Shown here in pieces: positions 9,269-20,360 of a stretch of DNA of 64,000 bases; within the stretch, counting starts at the first letter, position 1; each line of letters starts with the position of its first letter. This stretch comes from an uncultured Litoreibacter sp. (GTDB lineage: Bacteria > Pseudomonadota > Alphaproteobacteria > Rhodobacterales > Rhodobacteraceae): contig NZ_CANMXB010000001.1 in the NCBI RefSeq assembly GCF_947501785.1, forward strand, positions 1,941,048 to 2,005,047, in the 5' to 3' direction. The notes beneath the pieces are model-generated. The model saw only the letters and a list, made by a program, of their open reading frames with translations. It did no database searches and had not been told where the DNA came from. The position numbers and the translations under genes are program-made.

Positions 9269-10311
9269 TCTTCTTCCGCATCAAATGGATCGGTTGGCAC
9301 ATCCCGCTCGGTCCAGCCGAAATAGTTCCATGTGTTTTGCATATGCGGCGGCAGCTTGGCCTCGACATGCAGCTCGGACCCGTTGGGGTGCTGGATTGTC
9401 AGGCTGCGGGCATGCAGGTGCATCTTTTTCGAAACCTCCTCGCCCAGCTCCGCGCCCCAGCCGTCGCCCATGTTTTCCTGACCGGAGCCACCGTATTTGC
9501 CGTCGCCCACGATGGGGTGCCCCATCTCGGCGATATGCGCGCGCAGCTGGTGAGTGCGGCCCGTCACCGGCACCATGGCCAGCCAAGACGCGCGTTGGCC
9601 AAGAAAGCACAGCGTAGCGTAATCCGTATGTGCACGTTTCGCTCCGTAGGTGGCGTCAACGTCCTTGGGATGCACGCAATGCATCTTCTCACCCTCACCC
9701 TTCGCACCATGGCCCGGCGCTTTGACCAGCCCGAACTTGATGGTGCCAATTTTGGGGTAAGGCACGCCCGCGACGAGCGCCCAGTAGATTTTGCGGGTTC
9801 CGTGGTGGCGGAAGGCCTTGGTCAGGTGGCTGGCGGCGGCCTGCGTGCGGGCCAGCACCAGCACGCCAGACGTGTCCTTATCCAGCCGGTGGACCAACCG
9901 GGGGGCCTCGCGTTTGTCATATTGCAGCGCGGGCGTCATGCCGTCGACATGGCGGGTGGTTTTTGAGCCCCCCTGCACCGCAAGCCCTGCGGGTTTGTTG
10001 ATCACGATCACATCGTCATCCATGTGGATGACGCAGTCCTGGATCATCTTGGCGTCCGCCTTGGAGACAAAGGGTTGTTCGCGCTGCTGCGCGACCTCGT
10101 CTTCGGAGGGCAGCGGCGGGATGCGCACGGTTTGGCCGGGCCCGACGCGGGTGTTGGATTTGACGCGCCCCCCGTCGACGCGGATTTCGCCCTTGCGGCA
10201 CATTTTTTCGACGCGGCCTTGGGAGACGTGCGGGAACTGGCGGCGGAACCAGCGGTCGAGGCGTTGTTCGGCCTCGTCGTCGCGGATTTCGATGGTTTGG
10301 ACACTGCTCAT
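9256..10311 (-). CDS. RluA-family rRNA pseudouridine synthase (RluC-like)
   Basis: A 351-aa enzyme with an N-terminal S4 RNA-binding domain (about 14-65) and a catalytic domain with the HRLDKDTSGVLVLART signature (catalytic Asp144). It isomerises uridine to pseudouridine in RNA; domain order and length fit RluC/RluD rather than TruA/TruB. The start overlaps the crcB stop by 4 nt. A 13-nt overlap joins it to the HAD gene. Confidence 0.93.
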   Translation of the reverse strand: MSSVQTIEIRDDEAEQRLDRWFRRQFPHVSQGRVEKMCRKGEIRVDGGRVKSNTRVGPGQTVRIPPLPSEDEVAQQREQPFVSKADAKMIQDCVIHMDDDVIVINKPAGLAVQGGSKTTRHVDGMTPALQYDKREAPRLVHRLDKDTSGVLVLARTQAAASHLTKAFRHHGTRKIYWALVAGVPYPKIGTIKFGLVKAPGHGAKGEGEKMHCVHPKDVDATYGAKRAHTDYATLCFLGQRASWLAMVPVTGRTHQLRAHIAEMGHPIVGDGKYGGSGQENMGDGWGAELGEEVSKKMHLHARSLTIQHPNGSELHVEAKLPPHMQNTWNYFGWTERDVPTDPFDAEEEWQS

Positions 10312-10679
10312 GCGAAGGCCCCCCTTGCGATCATGATGCCCGCGACGAGGCCAGCGATAGACAGGATCACCGAGACGCCGACATAGGTGGCGGCAGCGGC
10401 GGTTTGGCCGCGTTCAAACAGCGTGTAGGCCTCCAGCGAGAAGGCGGAGAAGGTCGTGAATCCACCAAGGAGCCCGGTCATCACGAAAGGGCTGAGATGG
10501 GTGTTCGACGTTTTGGCGGCGAAGACCACGAAGAGGCCCATCAAGAAGCTGCCAATGATGTTCACGCTGATGATGGCCAACGGGAAACCGGGACCTGTCA
10601 GGCGCAACACGCCCACACCTACGAGAAACCGCAAAGCGGCCCCGATCGCGCCGCCGGCTGCGACTTGGAGGGTGGTCAT
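10308..10679 (-). CDS. crcB: Fluoride exporter CrcB
   Basis: A 123-aa four-helix membrane protein with the Fluc/CrcB signature GLLGGFTTFSAFSLE and an N-terminal GGAIGAALRFLVG. It works as a dual-topology dimer channel that expels fluoride. I start at 10679 (MTTLQVAAGG); an upstream ATG at 10721 adds 14 hydrophilic residues and is less likely. I see no fluoride riboswitch upstream. It overlaps rluA by 4 nt. Confidence 0.93.
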   Translation of the reverse strand: MTTLQVAAGGAIGAALRFLVGVGVLRLTGPGFPLAIISVNIIGSFLMGLFVVFAAKTSNTHLSPFVMTGLLGGFTTFSAFSLEAYTLFERGQTAAAATYVGVSVILSIAGLVAGIMIARGAFA

Positions 10680-10738
10680 GACCATAGCTGTTCCCATGTG
10701 GGTTTGCGGGCGTGGTGTCAAGATGAGGGCGGGGGTTT

Positions 10739-10753
10739 GGGGGCTCTGCCCCC
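10739..10753. repeat. G/C palindrome upstream of crcB
   Basis: GGGGGC-TCT-GCCCCC (10739-10744 with 10748-10753) followed by CTCCCCCGAGGTATTTTTG. I have seen this type of element dispersed in Rhodobacterales intergenic DNA (recollection, not checked). It lies between rarA and crcB and may act as a weak terminator. Confidence 0.6.
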
Positions 10754-10799
10754 GTCGCTGACGCTCCTCCCCCGAGGTATTTTTGAAACAATGATGGGA

Positions 10800-12101
10800 T
10801 CAGCGTTTGGCGCGCAGCTTGGCGAAGTAGTCGACGCGTTTTTTGAGTTCCCGCTCGTAGCCGCGTTCGACGGGCAGGTAGTAGACGCCGCGTTTCATAT
10901 CTTCGGGGAAATAGTTCTGCCCCGAAAACCCGTCTTCGGCGTCGTGGTCATAGGCGTAGCCGTCGCCGTAGCCTTGATCCTTCATCAGCGAGGTCGGCGC
11001 GTTCAGGATATGTTTGGGTGGCGGTTCCGAGCCGGTCTGTTTGGCGGCCTTCATCGCGCCCTTGTAGGCCACGTAAGCTGCGTTGGATTTGGGCGCGAGG
11101 GCCAAATAGATCACGGCCTGCGCCAAGGCCAGCTCGCCTTCCGGCGAGCCCAACCGTTCATAGGTTTCCCACGCATCCAGGCAAACGCGGTGCGCGCCCG
11201 TGTCAGCCAGCCCGATATCTTCGACCGCCATGCGCGTGATGCGGCGGGCGAGGTATCGCGGGTCCTCGCCACCCGTAAGCATGCGCGCGAACCAATAGAG
11301 GCTGGCATCCGGGTCAGACCCGCGTACTGATTTGTGCAAAGCGGAGATCAGGTTGTAATGTGCGTCGCCCGATTTGTCATATTGCGCCGCGCGGCGCATG
11401 AGGCGCTTGGACAAGGCGGCTGGGTCGAGCTTTTCGTCAGTCTTCCATGCGCTGACTTGTTCGATCAGATTGAGCAATGCGCGGCCGTCGCCGTCAGCCA
11501 TTTCCAGCAGTGCAGCGCGGGCGTCGGGGGTCAAAGGAAGGGGTTTGTCCAGCTCCTTTTCGGCACGTTGCGCGAGTCGTTCGAGGTCAGCGAGGTCGAG
11601 GCGTTCAAGGACGAGGACTTGGGAGCGCGACAGAAGCGCTGCGTTCAGCTCAAAGGACGGGTTTTCCGTGGTCGCCCCCACCAACAGGATCGTGCCGTCC
11701 TCCATATGCGGCAGGAAGCCGTCCTGCTGCGCCTTGTTGAAGCGGTGAATCTCGTCCACAAACAACAGGGTCCCCTGCCCGTTTGCGGCGCGTATCTTGG
11801 CAGCTTCAAAGACCTTCTTGAGGTCCTGCACGCCGGAAAAGATCGCGCTGATCTGCACGAAATGCAGGTCGCTTTCCCCTGCAAGAAGCCGCGCGATGGT
11901 GGTCTTGCCAACCCCGGGCGGACCCCAGAAAATCAGCGATCCCAGGGAATTGTTGGCCAACATCACGCCCAAGGGGCTGTCGGGGCCAAGCACCTGTTCC
12001 TGACCAATGACCTCATCCAGCGATTTGGGGCGCAACCGGTCCGCCAAGGGCTGCATCTTGGCAGGCTCGGCCTTGGCCCCAGTGTCGAAGAGGTCCGCCA
12101 T
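10800..12101 (-). CDS. rarA: Replication-associated recombination protein RarA
   Basis: A 433-aa AAA+ ATPase of the RarA/MgsA/WRNIP1 family acting at stalled replication forks. Walker [10 protein letters not shown] is at 60-68 and Walker B LFVDEIH at 113-119, followed by the sensor region [18 protein letters not shown] and the C-terminal tetramerisation domain. Its ATG overlaps the stop of the Do-protease gene by one base (TGATG), implying coupling. Full length. Confidence 0.96.
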   Translation of the reverse strand: MADLFDTGAKAEPAKMQPLADRLRPKSLDEVIGQEQVLGPDSPLGVMLANNSLGSLIFWGPPGVGKTTIARLLAGESDLHFVQISAIFSGVQDLKKVFEAAKIRAANGQGTLLFVDEIHRFNKAQQDGFLPHMEDGTILLVGATTENPSFELNAALLSRSQVLVLERLDLADLERLAQRAEKELDKPLPLTPDARAALLEMADGDGRALLNLIEQVSAWKTDEKLDPAALSKRLMRRAAQYDKSGDAHYNLISALHKSVRGSDPDASLYWFARMLTGGEDPRYLARRITRMAVEDIGLADTGAHRVCLDAWETYERLGSPEGELALAQAVIYLALAPKSNAAYVAYKGAMKAAKQTGSEPPPKHILNAPTSLMKDQGYGDGYAYDHDAEDGFSGQNYFPEDMKRGVYYLPVERGYERELKKRVDYFAKLRAKR

Positions 12102-13480
12102 CAGAGGCGAAACCTGTAGCTGAAACGGCGGCCTTGGTTGACCCCGTCAATGCGCCAGCCGCGCGCGTCAGATGTGCCTATCTCTTCCACATCGGCGCTG
12201 GTTTTCATCGGTTCGCGGTTAATCGCCGTGATGACGTTGCCCGGACGCAAGCCAACCCGCGCCAGCGGGCCGGAGACGGCGGTGACAATCACGCCAGCCG
12301 CATCGCTCGGCAACCCGTATTCGGCGCTGATCTTGGGGTTGATGGTGGCGACCGACAGGCCCGCAAGTGTGCCGCTGTCAATGGTGCGCGGGTCGGAGGG
12401 CGGGGTGTCTGGCGCCTCGATCAAGGCGACCTGCGCCTCCTTTGTCTCACCGCCCGACAGGTAGGTGATGGCCGTGCTTTCACCCACGCCGCGCACCGAC
12501 ATGTGGTGCAGCATCTCGGCCGGCGCGTTCACCGGCTGGCCATCAACCGACAACACGATGTCACCCGCGGCAAGTCCGGCATCAGCGAAGGGGCTGAGCG
12601 GGTGGATGGCAGAAATCACAACGCCCTCCGGAATGGTCAGGCCGAAACCCTCCGCCAGCGATCCGTCGACGGCTTGCCCGTTGATGCCGGCCCATGGCCG
12701 TTTGAACGCGTCATTTCCGTTTTTGGCCTGCTTGACGAATTGCGCCACCAGATTGGACGGGATCGCGAAGCCCACCCCATTGGACCCGCCTGAGCGGGTC
12801 AGAATGCGGGTGTTCACGCCAATGAGCTGCCCCGCCACGTCGATCAGCGCGCCGCCGGAGTTACCGGGGTTGATCGCGGCATCGGTCTGCAGGAAGTAGC
12901 CGCGCGCGTTGCCGGTGGCGACGCCGGAACGGGCCAGGCCGGAGATGATGCCGGAGGATACGGTTTGCCCGATGCCGAACGGGTTGCCGATGGCCAGCGC
13001 CAGCTCCCCCACCTCGACGTCGTCGGAGTTGCGGAACGGCAGCCAAGGCAGCGCCTCGTCGCTGTCGATCTTGAGGATGGCGATGTCGCTTTGCTCATCT
13101 GCCAGCAGCACCCGTGCCTCGAACTCGCGCCGATCTTTCAGGACCACGCGGATGTCGGTGGCCATGCCGACCACGTGGTAGTTGGAGACCACAATGCCAT
13201 CTTCTGACAGGATCACGCCGGAGCCCAGCGAGTTCTGCACGCGGGGCTGGGCCTGGCGCATGTCGCCGAAGAATTGTTCGAAAAATGGGTTGCCCATGAA
13301 AGGCGTCGCGCGTTGTTGTACGACGCGGTTGGCAAAGATGTTGACCACGGCGGGGGCGGCTTGTTTGACGAGGGGCGCGAAGCTGAGGCTGATCTCAGCC
13401 TGGCTTTGCGGGACTTGCTGGGCCGTCACGGGGGCGCTCAGCAGTGCGGCGGCGGCAAACAACGACAGGATCAAACGCAT
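12101..13480 (-). CDS. Do-family (DegP/DegQ) periplasmic serine protease
   Basis: A 459-aa HtrA-type protease/chaperone. I start at 13480 (MRLILSLFAAAALL), which gives a clean signal peptide ending at TAQ; the frame is open 11 codons upstream. The triad is visible as His102 (NYHVVG), Asp132 (SDIAIL) and Ser208 (GNSGG). Two PDZ-like regions follow (about 245-335 and 355-450), the second degenerate. It degrades or refolds misfolded envelope proteins. First gene of the rarA-crcB-rluA-HAD-ATP12 run. Confidence 0.93.
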   Translation of the reverse strand: MRLILSLFAAAALLSAPVTAQQVPQSQAEISLSFAPLVKQAAPAVVNIFANRVVQQRATPFMGNPFFEQFFGDMRQAQPRVQNSLGSGVILSEDGIVVSNYHVVGMATDIRVVLKDRREFEARVLLADEQSDIAILKIDSDEALPWLPFRNSDDVEVGELALAIGNPFGIGQTVSSGIISGLARSGVATGNARGYFLQTDAAINPGNSGGALIDVAGQLIGVNTRILTRSGGSNGVGFAIPSNLVAQFVKQAKNGNDAFKRPWAGINGQAVDGSLAEGFGLTIPEGVVISAIHPLSPFADAGLAAGDIVLSVDGQPVNAPAEMLHHMSVRGVGESTAITYLSGGETKEAQVALIEAPDTPPSDPRTIDSGTLAGLSVATINPKISAEYGLPSDAAGVIVTAVSGPLARVGLRPGNVITAINREPMKTSADVEEIGTSDARGWRIDGVNQGRRFSYRFRL

Positions 13481-13566
13481 AGAGGCCCCCTTTGGATTGA
13501 GCATGCTTAACATATGCGGATCAGCGCGGCGGATTGCAATCGCGCCGTATCACCTCCCCGTCAAAG

Positions 13567-13598
13567 CAAAAGCCCCGCCGATCAGGGCGGGGCTTTTG
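13567..13598 (-). terminator. Terminator of the rplO-rplQ unit
   Basis: A perfect 13-bp stem (13567-13579 with 13586-13598; arm CAAAAGCCCCGCC) with a GATCAG loop and a TTTT run at the arm end, about 50 nt after the rplQ stop. Confidence 0.9.
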
Positions 13599-13645
13599 TA
13601 CTGGTTACCGTGAGTGGTCGGGCCACCTACATGGCCAACTCGCTA

Positions 13646-14062
13646 TTATTCAGCGGCCTCTTCGGCTTCGACGCGGGCTTTGTCAGCCGCGCCTTTTGCG
13701 GACACATCGCGGTCCACGAATTCGATGATCGCCATGGGCGCCATGTCGCCGTAGCGGAAACCCGCTTTCAGCACGCGGACATAGCCGCCTTGGCGGTCTT
13801 TGTAGCGTGGGCCCAAAACGTCGAACAATTTGGCGACGTCTTTGTCCTGGCGCAGCTTGGACGCGGCCTGACGGCGGGCGTGCAGGTCGCCGCGTTTCGC
13901 CAGGGTGATCATTTTTTCGATGATCGGGCGAAGCTCTTTGGCTTTCGGCAGGGTTGTTTTGATTTGCTCATGCTCGATGAGCGAGCCGCACATGTTGATG
14001 AACAGCGCTTTGCGGTGTTCGTGGGTGCGGTTCAGGCGGCGGTAGCCTCTTGCGTGGCGCAT
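13646..14062 (-). CDS. rplQ: 50S ribosomal protein L17
   Basis: A 138-aa protein with the L17 N terminus [19 protein letters not shown]. It binds at the exit side of the large subunit. It is last in the alpha-type unit, 143 nt after rpoA. That spacer contains the perfect palindrome GGCGGGGTTAACCCCGCC (14175-14192), which could lower rplQ expression relative to rpoA. Confidence 0.97.
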   Translation of the reverse strand: MRHARGYRRLNRTHEHRKALFINMCGSLIEHEQIKTTLPKAKELRPIIEKMITLAKRGDLHARRQAASKLRQDKDVAKLFDVLGPRYKDRQGGYVRVLKAGFRYGDMAPMAIIEFVDRDVSAKGAADKARVEAEEAAE

Positions 14063-14174
14063 TTTGTCGTTCCTTCTTTAGACTTTGTCTGGCCCGCGAT
14101 GCGTGTCGCCGGCTCTCCTTGGGGCGGGATTGCCCATGTTTTCCCGGTCATTTGCGCCGGCATTTGGGTGGTAG

Positions 14175-14192
14175 GGCGGGGTTAACCCCGCC
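14175..14192. repeat. GGCGGGGTTNACCCCGCC palindrome, copy a
   Basis: An 18-bp perfect palindrome within GTAGGGCGGGGTTAACCCC, between rpoA and rplQ. Related copies lie at 32664, 34186, 38631 and 38667. Confidence 0.85.
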
Positions 14193-14205
14193 TTACCGGT
14201 AGAAT

Positions 14206-15222
14206 TTAGAACTGGTCTTCGAATTTCTTGGCCAGGTCTTCGATGTTTTCTGGCGGCCAGTCGACGATGTCCATGCCGAGGTGCAGACCCATGCCCGAGA
14301 GCACTTCCTTGATCTCGTTCAAGGATTTGCGGCCGAAGTTCGGGGTGCGCAGCATCTCTGCTTCGGTCTTTTGGATCAGGTCGCCGATGTAGACGATGTT
14401 GTCGTTCTTCAGGCAGTTGGCGGACCGGACGGAAAGCTCCAGCTCGTCGACTTTCTTCAAGAGCAACGGGTTGAATTCCAGCTCGTCTTCGTCGTCCTGC
14501 GCGCGGGCCGATTCAGGCTCGTCGAAGTTCACGAAGATGCCCAGCTGGTCCTGCAGAATGCGCGCGGCGAAGGCCACGGCATCGTCAGGCGAGATCGACC
14601 CGTCTGTTTCGATTTTCATCGTCAGTTTGTCATAGTCCAGAACCTGGCCCTCGCGGGTTGGTTGGACGTCATAGCTGACTTTCTTAACAGGCGAGAAAAT
14701 CGCGTCGATCGGCATCAGGCCGATGGGGGCGTCTTCCGGCTTGTTCTTCTCAGCAGAGACGTAGCCTTTGCCGGTGTTCACAGTCAGCTCCATGAACAAG
14801 TCAGCGCCGTCGTCGAGGTGACAGATAACGTGGTCGCGGTTCAGGATCTCGATGCCAGCGCTGTCAGAGATGTCACCAGCGGTGACAACTGCCGGGCCTT
14901 TGGCGGAAATGCTCAGGCGCTTTGGGCCTTCGACTTCCATGCGGATGGCCACGCCTTTGAGGTTCAAAACGACGTCGGTCACGTCTTCGCGCACGCCCGA
15001 GATCGAGGAGAACTCGTGCAATACGTTGTCGATCTGGACGGATGTGATCGCCGCACCTTGCAAGCTCGACATCAGAACGCGGCGCAGCGCGTTGCCCATG
15101 GTCAGACCAAAGCCACGCTCCAACGGCTCGGCAACCACAGTTGCTTTGCGTGCTGGGTCGTTGCCAGGCTTAATCTCAAGCTGGTTGGGTTTGATTAGCT
15201 CTTGCCAATTCTTATGGATCAT
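14206..15222 (-). CDS. rpoA: RNA polymerase alpha subunit
   Basis: A 338-aa subunit. The N-terminal domain ([25 protein letters not shown] region) dimerises and assembles polymerase. An acidic linker (about 232-250) leads to the C-terminal domain ([20 protein letters not shown], then the helix-hairpin-helix region) that contacts UP elements and activators. It is encoded 112 nt after rpsK, a larger spacer than between the other alpha-operon genes. Confidence 0.98.
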   Translation of the reverse strand: MIHKNWQELIKPNQLEIKPGNDPARKATVVAEPLERGFGLTMGNALRRVLMSSLQGAAITSVQIDNVLHEFSSISGVREDVTDVVLNLKGVAIRMEVEGPKRLSISAKGPAVVTAGDISDSAGIEILNRDHVICHLDDGADLFMELTVNTGKGYVSAEKNKPEDAPIGLMPIDAIFSPVKKVSYDVQPTREGQVLDYDKLTMKIETDGSISPDDAVAFAARILQDQLGIFVNFDEPESARAQDDEDELEFNPLLLKKVDELELSVRSANCLKNDNIVYIGDLIQKTEAEMLRTPNFGRKSLNEIKEVLSGMGLHLGMDIVDWPPENIEDLAKKFEDQF

Positions 15223-15334
15223 GTGTCGCCTCCATGCTCGTCCCGTGTCATGTCCAAAACGCGGAACACTCGAGGTTGAAATGTCAAAGCCAGGGGGCAG
15301 CCAAGCCGGTCCCCTGACCCGATAGTCTTATGTC

Positions 15335-15724
15335 TTAGACGCGGCGTCGCTTTGGTGGGCGGCAGCCGTTATGGGCCATTGGCGTCACGTCGCGGATGGA
15401 CGAGATCTGGAAGCCAACAGCGGCCAGCGCGCGCAACGCGCTTTCACGACCGGAACCGGGGCCCTGCACTTCGACTTCCAGCGTCTTGACGCCGTGCTCT
15501 TGTGCTTTCTTGCCCGCGTCTTCGGCGGCCATCTGAGCCGCGTAAGGTGTCGACTTGCGCGACCCCTTGAAGCCCATGGTGCCGGCAGAGGACCACGAAA
15601 TTGCGTTGCCCTGAACGTCGGAGATCAGGATTTTGGTGTTGTTGAAAGAGGAGTTCACGTGAGCAACGCCAGCGGCGATATTCTTACGGACCTTCTTCTT
15701 GGTGCGAACTTTTTCACGAGCCAT
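15335..15724 (-). CDS. rpsK: 30S ribosomal protein S11
   Basis: A 129-aa platform protein with the family core [18 protein letters not shown] and the C-terminal [11 protein letters not shown] tail. It lies 15 nt downstream of rpsM. rpsD, which follows rpsK in enteric bacteria, is absent here, as is usual in alphaproteobacteria. Confidence 0.98.
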   Translation of the reverse strand: MAREKVRTKKKVRKNIAAGVAHVNSSFNNTKILISDVQGNAISWSSAGTMGFKGSRKSTPYAAQMAAEDAGKKAQEHGVKTLEVEVQGPGSGRESALRALAAVGFQISSIRDVTPMAHNGCRPPKRRRV

Positions 15725-15739
15725 TGGTCAAACCCTCCC

Positions 15740-16108
15740 TTACTTCTTCTTACCGGCAATGGCCTTTGCGGGGCCTTTGCGGGTACGTGCGTTGGTGTGC
15801 GTGCGCTGACCGCGCACAGGAAGGTTGCGACGGTGGCGCAGGCCGCGGTAGCAGCCAAGGTCCATCAGACGCTTGATGTTCATAGTGGTGTCACGGCGCA
15901 GGTCGCCTTCGACGGTGTAGTTCTCGTCGATATGCTCACGCACCTTCAGAACTTCCGCGTCGGACAGTTCGTTCATGCGGCGGGACAGGTCGATGCCGAC
16001 AGCTTCGCAAATCGCGTTCGCGGAGGTGTTGCCGATACCGGTGATGTAGGTCAAAGCGATGACGACGCGCTTTCCGTCGGGCAGGTTAACGCCAGCAATA
16101 CGTGCCAA
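15740..16108 (-). CDS. rpsM: 30S ribosomal protein S13
   Basis: A 122-aa head protein with the start [20 protein letters not shown], a helix-two-turn-helix core and the basic tail [19 protein letters not shown] that reaches the P site. It is separated from adk by about 210 nt that contain no gene. Confidence 0.98.
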   Translation of the reverse strand: MARIAGVNLPDGKRVVIALTYITGIGNTSANAICEAVGIDLSRRMNELSDAEVLKVREHIDENYTVEGDLRRDTTMNIKRLMDLGCYRGLRHRRNLPVRGQRTHTNARTRKGPAKAIAGKKK

Positions 16109-16318
16109 ATGGGCATTCCTTCTTTGGTCGCGGGTCCGTAGTTCCAGACCCTTTTTTCACAACGTAAGCCCGACGGTCTTTCGACCAACGGGCTTGATTT
16201 AGGTACTCAATGCGCGGGGCCGTCTAGCTAGGTCGGCAGATGCGCGATTCCCTTGCGGGATGGGGCGGTTTAGGACCAATTAACTTTGGCGTCAAGTGGT
16301 CCTGATCCTGTTGAATTC

Positions 16319-16893
16319 TTAGCTGTCCAGAACGCCCGCAATGCTGGCCGCAACCTCGTCAATTGTGCCAAGGCCAGGAACCCATTGCAGCTGCTTCATG
16401 CAGTGGTAGTAGCCGATCAGCGGGGAGGTCTTTTTGTAGTACTCCATCAGGCGGACCTTCAGGCTTTCCTCGTTGTCGTCGGCGCGGGCCACTTTGCCCG
16501 CGGCGCGGGCTTCCTCAGCCCGGCCCAAGATGCGTTGAACAAGCACCTCGTCATTCACTTCCATCGCAATGACCGCATCCAGTGTCGTGTTATACGCTTT
16601 CAGCAAAGCGCCCAACGCATCCGCCTGGGCCAGCGTCCGGGGGAAGCCGTCAAAGATGAAGCCCCCGCCATGGTCGCCCTGCAGCTTTTCCTCGATCAAC
16701 CCGATGACGATCTCATCCGTCACCAGCTCGCCCGCGTCCATGACGGCCGCGACCTTCTTGCCCATTTCGGTGCCGGATGTTTTGGCGGCACGCAGCATGT
16801 CCCCGGTGGAGAGCTGGATCATGCCCCGCTCATCTACAAGTTTCTGCGCTTGGGTGCCTTTGCCGGCACCGGGTGGTCCAAGAAGGATGAGGT

Positions 16894-16897
<4 letters not shown>
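16319..16897 (-). CDS. adk: Adenylate kinase, short-LID form
   Basis: Interconverts ATP+AMP and 2 ADP. It is 192 aa with the P loop [11 protein letters not shown] at the N terminus, the AMP-binding [14 protein letters not shown] and the [13 protein letters not shown] region. The LID domain is short and has no zinc cysteines, which explains a length below the 214-aa E. coli enzyme. The start overlaps the secY stop by 4 nt (ATGA); the secY-adk pairing is widely conserved. Confidence 0.96.
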
Positions 16898-18258
<1,361 letters not shown>

Positions 18259-18375
18259 GTGTCGGATTCCCTGTTATCAGCACAGCGCCGCGCACGGGTT
18301 TCCTACTAAGGTTACCGGACGCGGCGCTGGAAAACTTGATCTTATGTAGGAGGCCTCATGGCCCCCCACAAGGTA

Positions 18376-18843
18376 TTATTCGGCAGCTGCCGCGACTGTG
18401 AGCGATCCGCCGGCCTTTTCGACCGCTTCAATCGCTGACTTGGACGCGCCGGTGACGTTGATCTTCACCTTCGATGTGATCTCACCTTTGGCCAGCACGC
18501 GGACACCGTCCAGCTTGCGGCGGACAACGCCGGTTTCAACCAGCAGGTCCTCGGTGATCTCTTTCTTTGCGTCCAGGGTCTTGGCGTCGATGAACTTCTG
18601 GATCAACCCAAGGTTGATGACAGCAAAATTCTTCTTGTTGCGGCTGTTGAAGCCACGTTTTGGCAGACGCATGTACAACGGCATTTGGCCGCCTTCGTAA
18701 CCGTTCAGGGCAACACCCGAGCGGGATTTTTGGCCTTTGATACCACGGCCACCCATTTTACCGGTGCCGGAACCAGGGCCACGGCCAACGCGTTTCTTGC
18801 GTTTCGTGGCGCCGGGGTTGTCGCGCAATTCATTCAGTTTCAT
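18376..18843 (-). CDS. rplO: 50S ribosomal protein L15
   Basis: A 155-aa protein starting at 18843 ([20 protein letters not shown]); the frame runs 50 codons upstream into non-coding leader. The glycine/arginine-rich [20 protein letters not shown] region binds 23S rRNA. In most bacteria rplO directly follows rpmD; here about 1.9 kb of inserted DNA separates them, so rplO has become the first gene of a unit with its own promoter (18939-18967). Confidence 0.97.
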   Translation of the reverse strand: MKLNELRDNPGATKRKKRVGRGPGSGTGKMGGRGIKGQKSRSGVALNGYEGGQMPLYMRLPKRGFNSRNKKNFAVINLGLIQKFIDAKTLDAKKEITEDLLVETGVVRRKLDGVRVLAKGEITSKVKINVTGASKSAIEAVEKAGGSLTVAAAAE

Positions 18844-18938
18844 GTCGCTTCTCCTATTGCCGGAAGGGTCCTCGAAGCGAAATGGACCAAACACGGCGTT
18901 TCTTGTTGATTCTGCGGACGGCGGGCGTCCACCGGAGG

Positions 18939-18967
18939 CGTATAGAAGCTGGCAGCCTTTGGTGCAA
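18939..18967 (-). promoter_or_regulatory. Predicted promoter of the rplO-secY-adk-rpsMK-rpoA-rplQ unit
   Basis: On the minus strand, -35 TTGCAC (18962-18967), a 17-nt spacer and -10 TATACG (18939-18944), about 95 nt upstream of rplO. The rpsJ promoter uses the same -10 hexamer and spacing. Prediction by sequence only. Confidence 0.6.
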
Positions 18968-19007
18968 GGCCTTGAATTGATGAGAGGCCGCATGCAACGG
19001 TTTCACC

Positions 19008-19697
19008 ATGCTAACCCGCATTTTCATGGCCCTCGGGCTGGCCGCCTTGCCCTTCACGCCCGCCACGGCAACCTCGTCTTGTGCGGCGGATGCGATGCTG
19101 GTCTTTGACGGCTCAGTTTCGATGGCCGAGATCAGCTTTGACATCCAGGACGCCACCCGCATCGTGGACGCGCGGGTGGCAATACGCCGCGCCATGCCGG
19201 ATGTGGAAAAGTTCCGCCGCATCGGGCTGATCACCTACGGGCCGGGCGATTCCGCGTGCTCCGGCATCAACCTGCGCTTTCCGCCCATCTCAAACGCCGC
19301 CGACCGCGTGATAGCGGAGGTCGACGCGATGGTCCCCGAGGGCCTGACACCCCTAGCCGCATCAGTGGAACGCGCGGCGGAGGTGTTGGACTATCGCATC
19401 AACCCCGCAATCGTGGTGCTGGTCACCGACGGCAACGAGACCTGCGGCGGCACGCCTTGCGCCTTGGCCACGTCGATGATGGATCAAGCGGCGGACCTGA
19501 CGGTGCATGTGATCGGGTTCAAAGTGGTCCGCGACTTCTTCAGCTGGGACAACCCGGAGCAGAAGGACTATTTCGAGGGCGACACGGTGGCGAAATGTCT
19601 GTCTGACCGGACCGGAGGCAAATTTGTGTCTACGGAGACAGTGGATGAATTGACCGAGGCGTTAAGGGAGACGTTGGGATGTGCGTTGATTGGGTGA
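19008..19697 (+). CDS. Secreted von Willebrand factor A-domain protein
   Basis: A 229-aa protein with a signal peptide (cleavage near ATATS) followed by a vWA fold. The MIDAS metal site is D34-G-S36-V-S38, with the Thr of GLTPLAAS and the Asp of VTDGNET. It probably binds a protein or ligand through a divalent metal in the periplasm or outside; the partner is unknown. It is transcribed away from rplO and sits inside the ribosomal cluster, so it belongs to the inserted DNA. Its base composition is similar to the host's. Confidence 0.82.
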   Translation: MLTRIFMALGLAALPFTPATATSSCAADAMLVFDGSVSMAEISFDIQDATRIVDARVAIRRAMPDVEKFRRIGLITYGPGDSACSGINLRFPPISNAADRVIAEVDAMVPEGLTPLAASVERAAEVLDYRINPAIVVLVTDGNETCGGTPCALATSMMDQAADLTVHVIGFKVVRDFFSWDNPEQKDYFEGDTVAKCLSDRTGGKFVSTETVDELTEALRETLGCALIG

Positions 19698-19761
19698 GTG
19701 ATGGGTGAGCCCCATTTGCGCTTGGGTCTGACCGAAAGTTGCGTCCTGGAGAAGTTGTTTT

Positions 19762-20178
19762 TCAACTACTCAGATCACCGATACCGCATTTCACTTGGCT
19801 CTTGGTAAAAACGTGGCTTGGCCAATCCGTTCTTTGCCAACGAAATGAAGTCGGGCTGAGAACATGAAGTTGCCAGACGAAAAGGCTGCCTTCTTCAGTG
19901 CGTCGCGTTTCACCTTGGATCTTTGATGTGAAATTTCTCGGACCTGACTTGATTATTTCGTAGATGGCAGGGCCATGAGTGTGCTTCCAGCTTATTTTCA
20001 TCGTCATCAGATCATCAGAAAAGGTGATTGTTTGGGGGTTTTTGGCGCAGGTGTTTTGTCCCTCTGGCCAAGCCCAAGTGCCATTTTCCAAGATAACGGC
20101 CATTTCTGCCAAGCTAGTTGCATAGGCTGGCAAAGGCGTTACCGAAACCAACAAAGCAGAAATGATAGATTTGAACAT
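19762..20178 (-). CDS. Hypothetical secreted protein
   Basis: A 138-aa protein with a signal peptide (MFKSIISALLVSVTPLPAYA) and a mature part of about 118 residues with two cysteines that could pair. No family recognised. It is richer in A+T than the ribosomal genes around it, suggesting acquisition. It is encoded directly next to palindromic element copy 1 and converges with the vWA gene. Confidence 0.6.
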   Translation of the reverse strand: MFKSIISALLVSVTPLPAYATSLAEMAVILENGTWAWPEGQNTCAKNPQTITFSDDLMTMKISWKHTHGPAIYEIIKSGPRNFTSKIQGETRRTEEGSLFVWQLHVLSPTSFRWQRTDWPSHVFTKSQVKCGIGDLSS

Positions 20179-20225
20179 AGTCTCTGGGTAACGCGCTGAC
20201 CGGCCCGGGACAAGCCGAAGGCGCC

Positions 20226-20360
20226 GGGCCAGCGCTAGGCCGTCCCTACGGACTGGCGCTCTGACAGCTTTGTGCTCCGATCATGTGGAAGATGTGCTTG
20301 GCCACCATAAAGTGCATCGAAAGAGCGTTGCGGCGCCAGCCCACGGCCTATCGCTGGCCC
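20226..20360. repeat. Palindromic element (MITE-like), copy 1
   Basis: Terminal inverted repeats GGGCCAGCGCTAGGCCG (20226-20242) and its near-exact complement at 20344-20360 (16/17), with nested inner arms and a conserved core GGAAGATGTGCTTGGCC at 20286. Same family as 29052, 33756 and 36513, but both arms differ from those copies in a compensating way. Its inner end overlaps the 3' end of the adjacent small membrane-protein gene. Confidence 0.75.
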
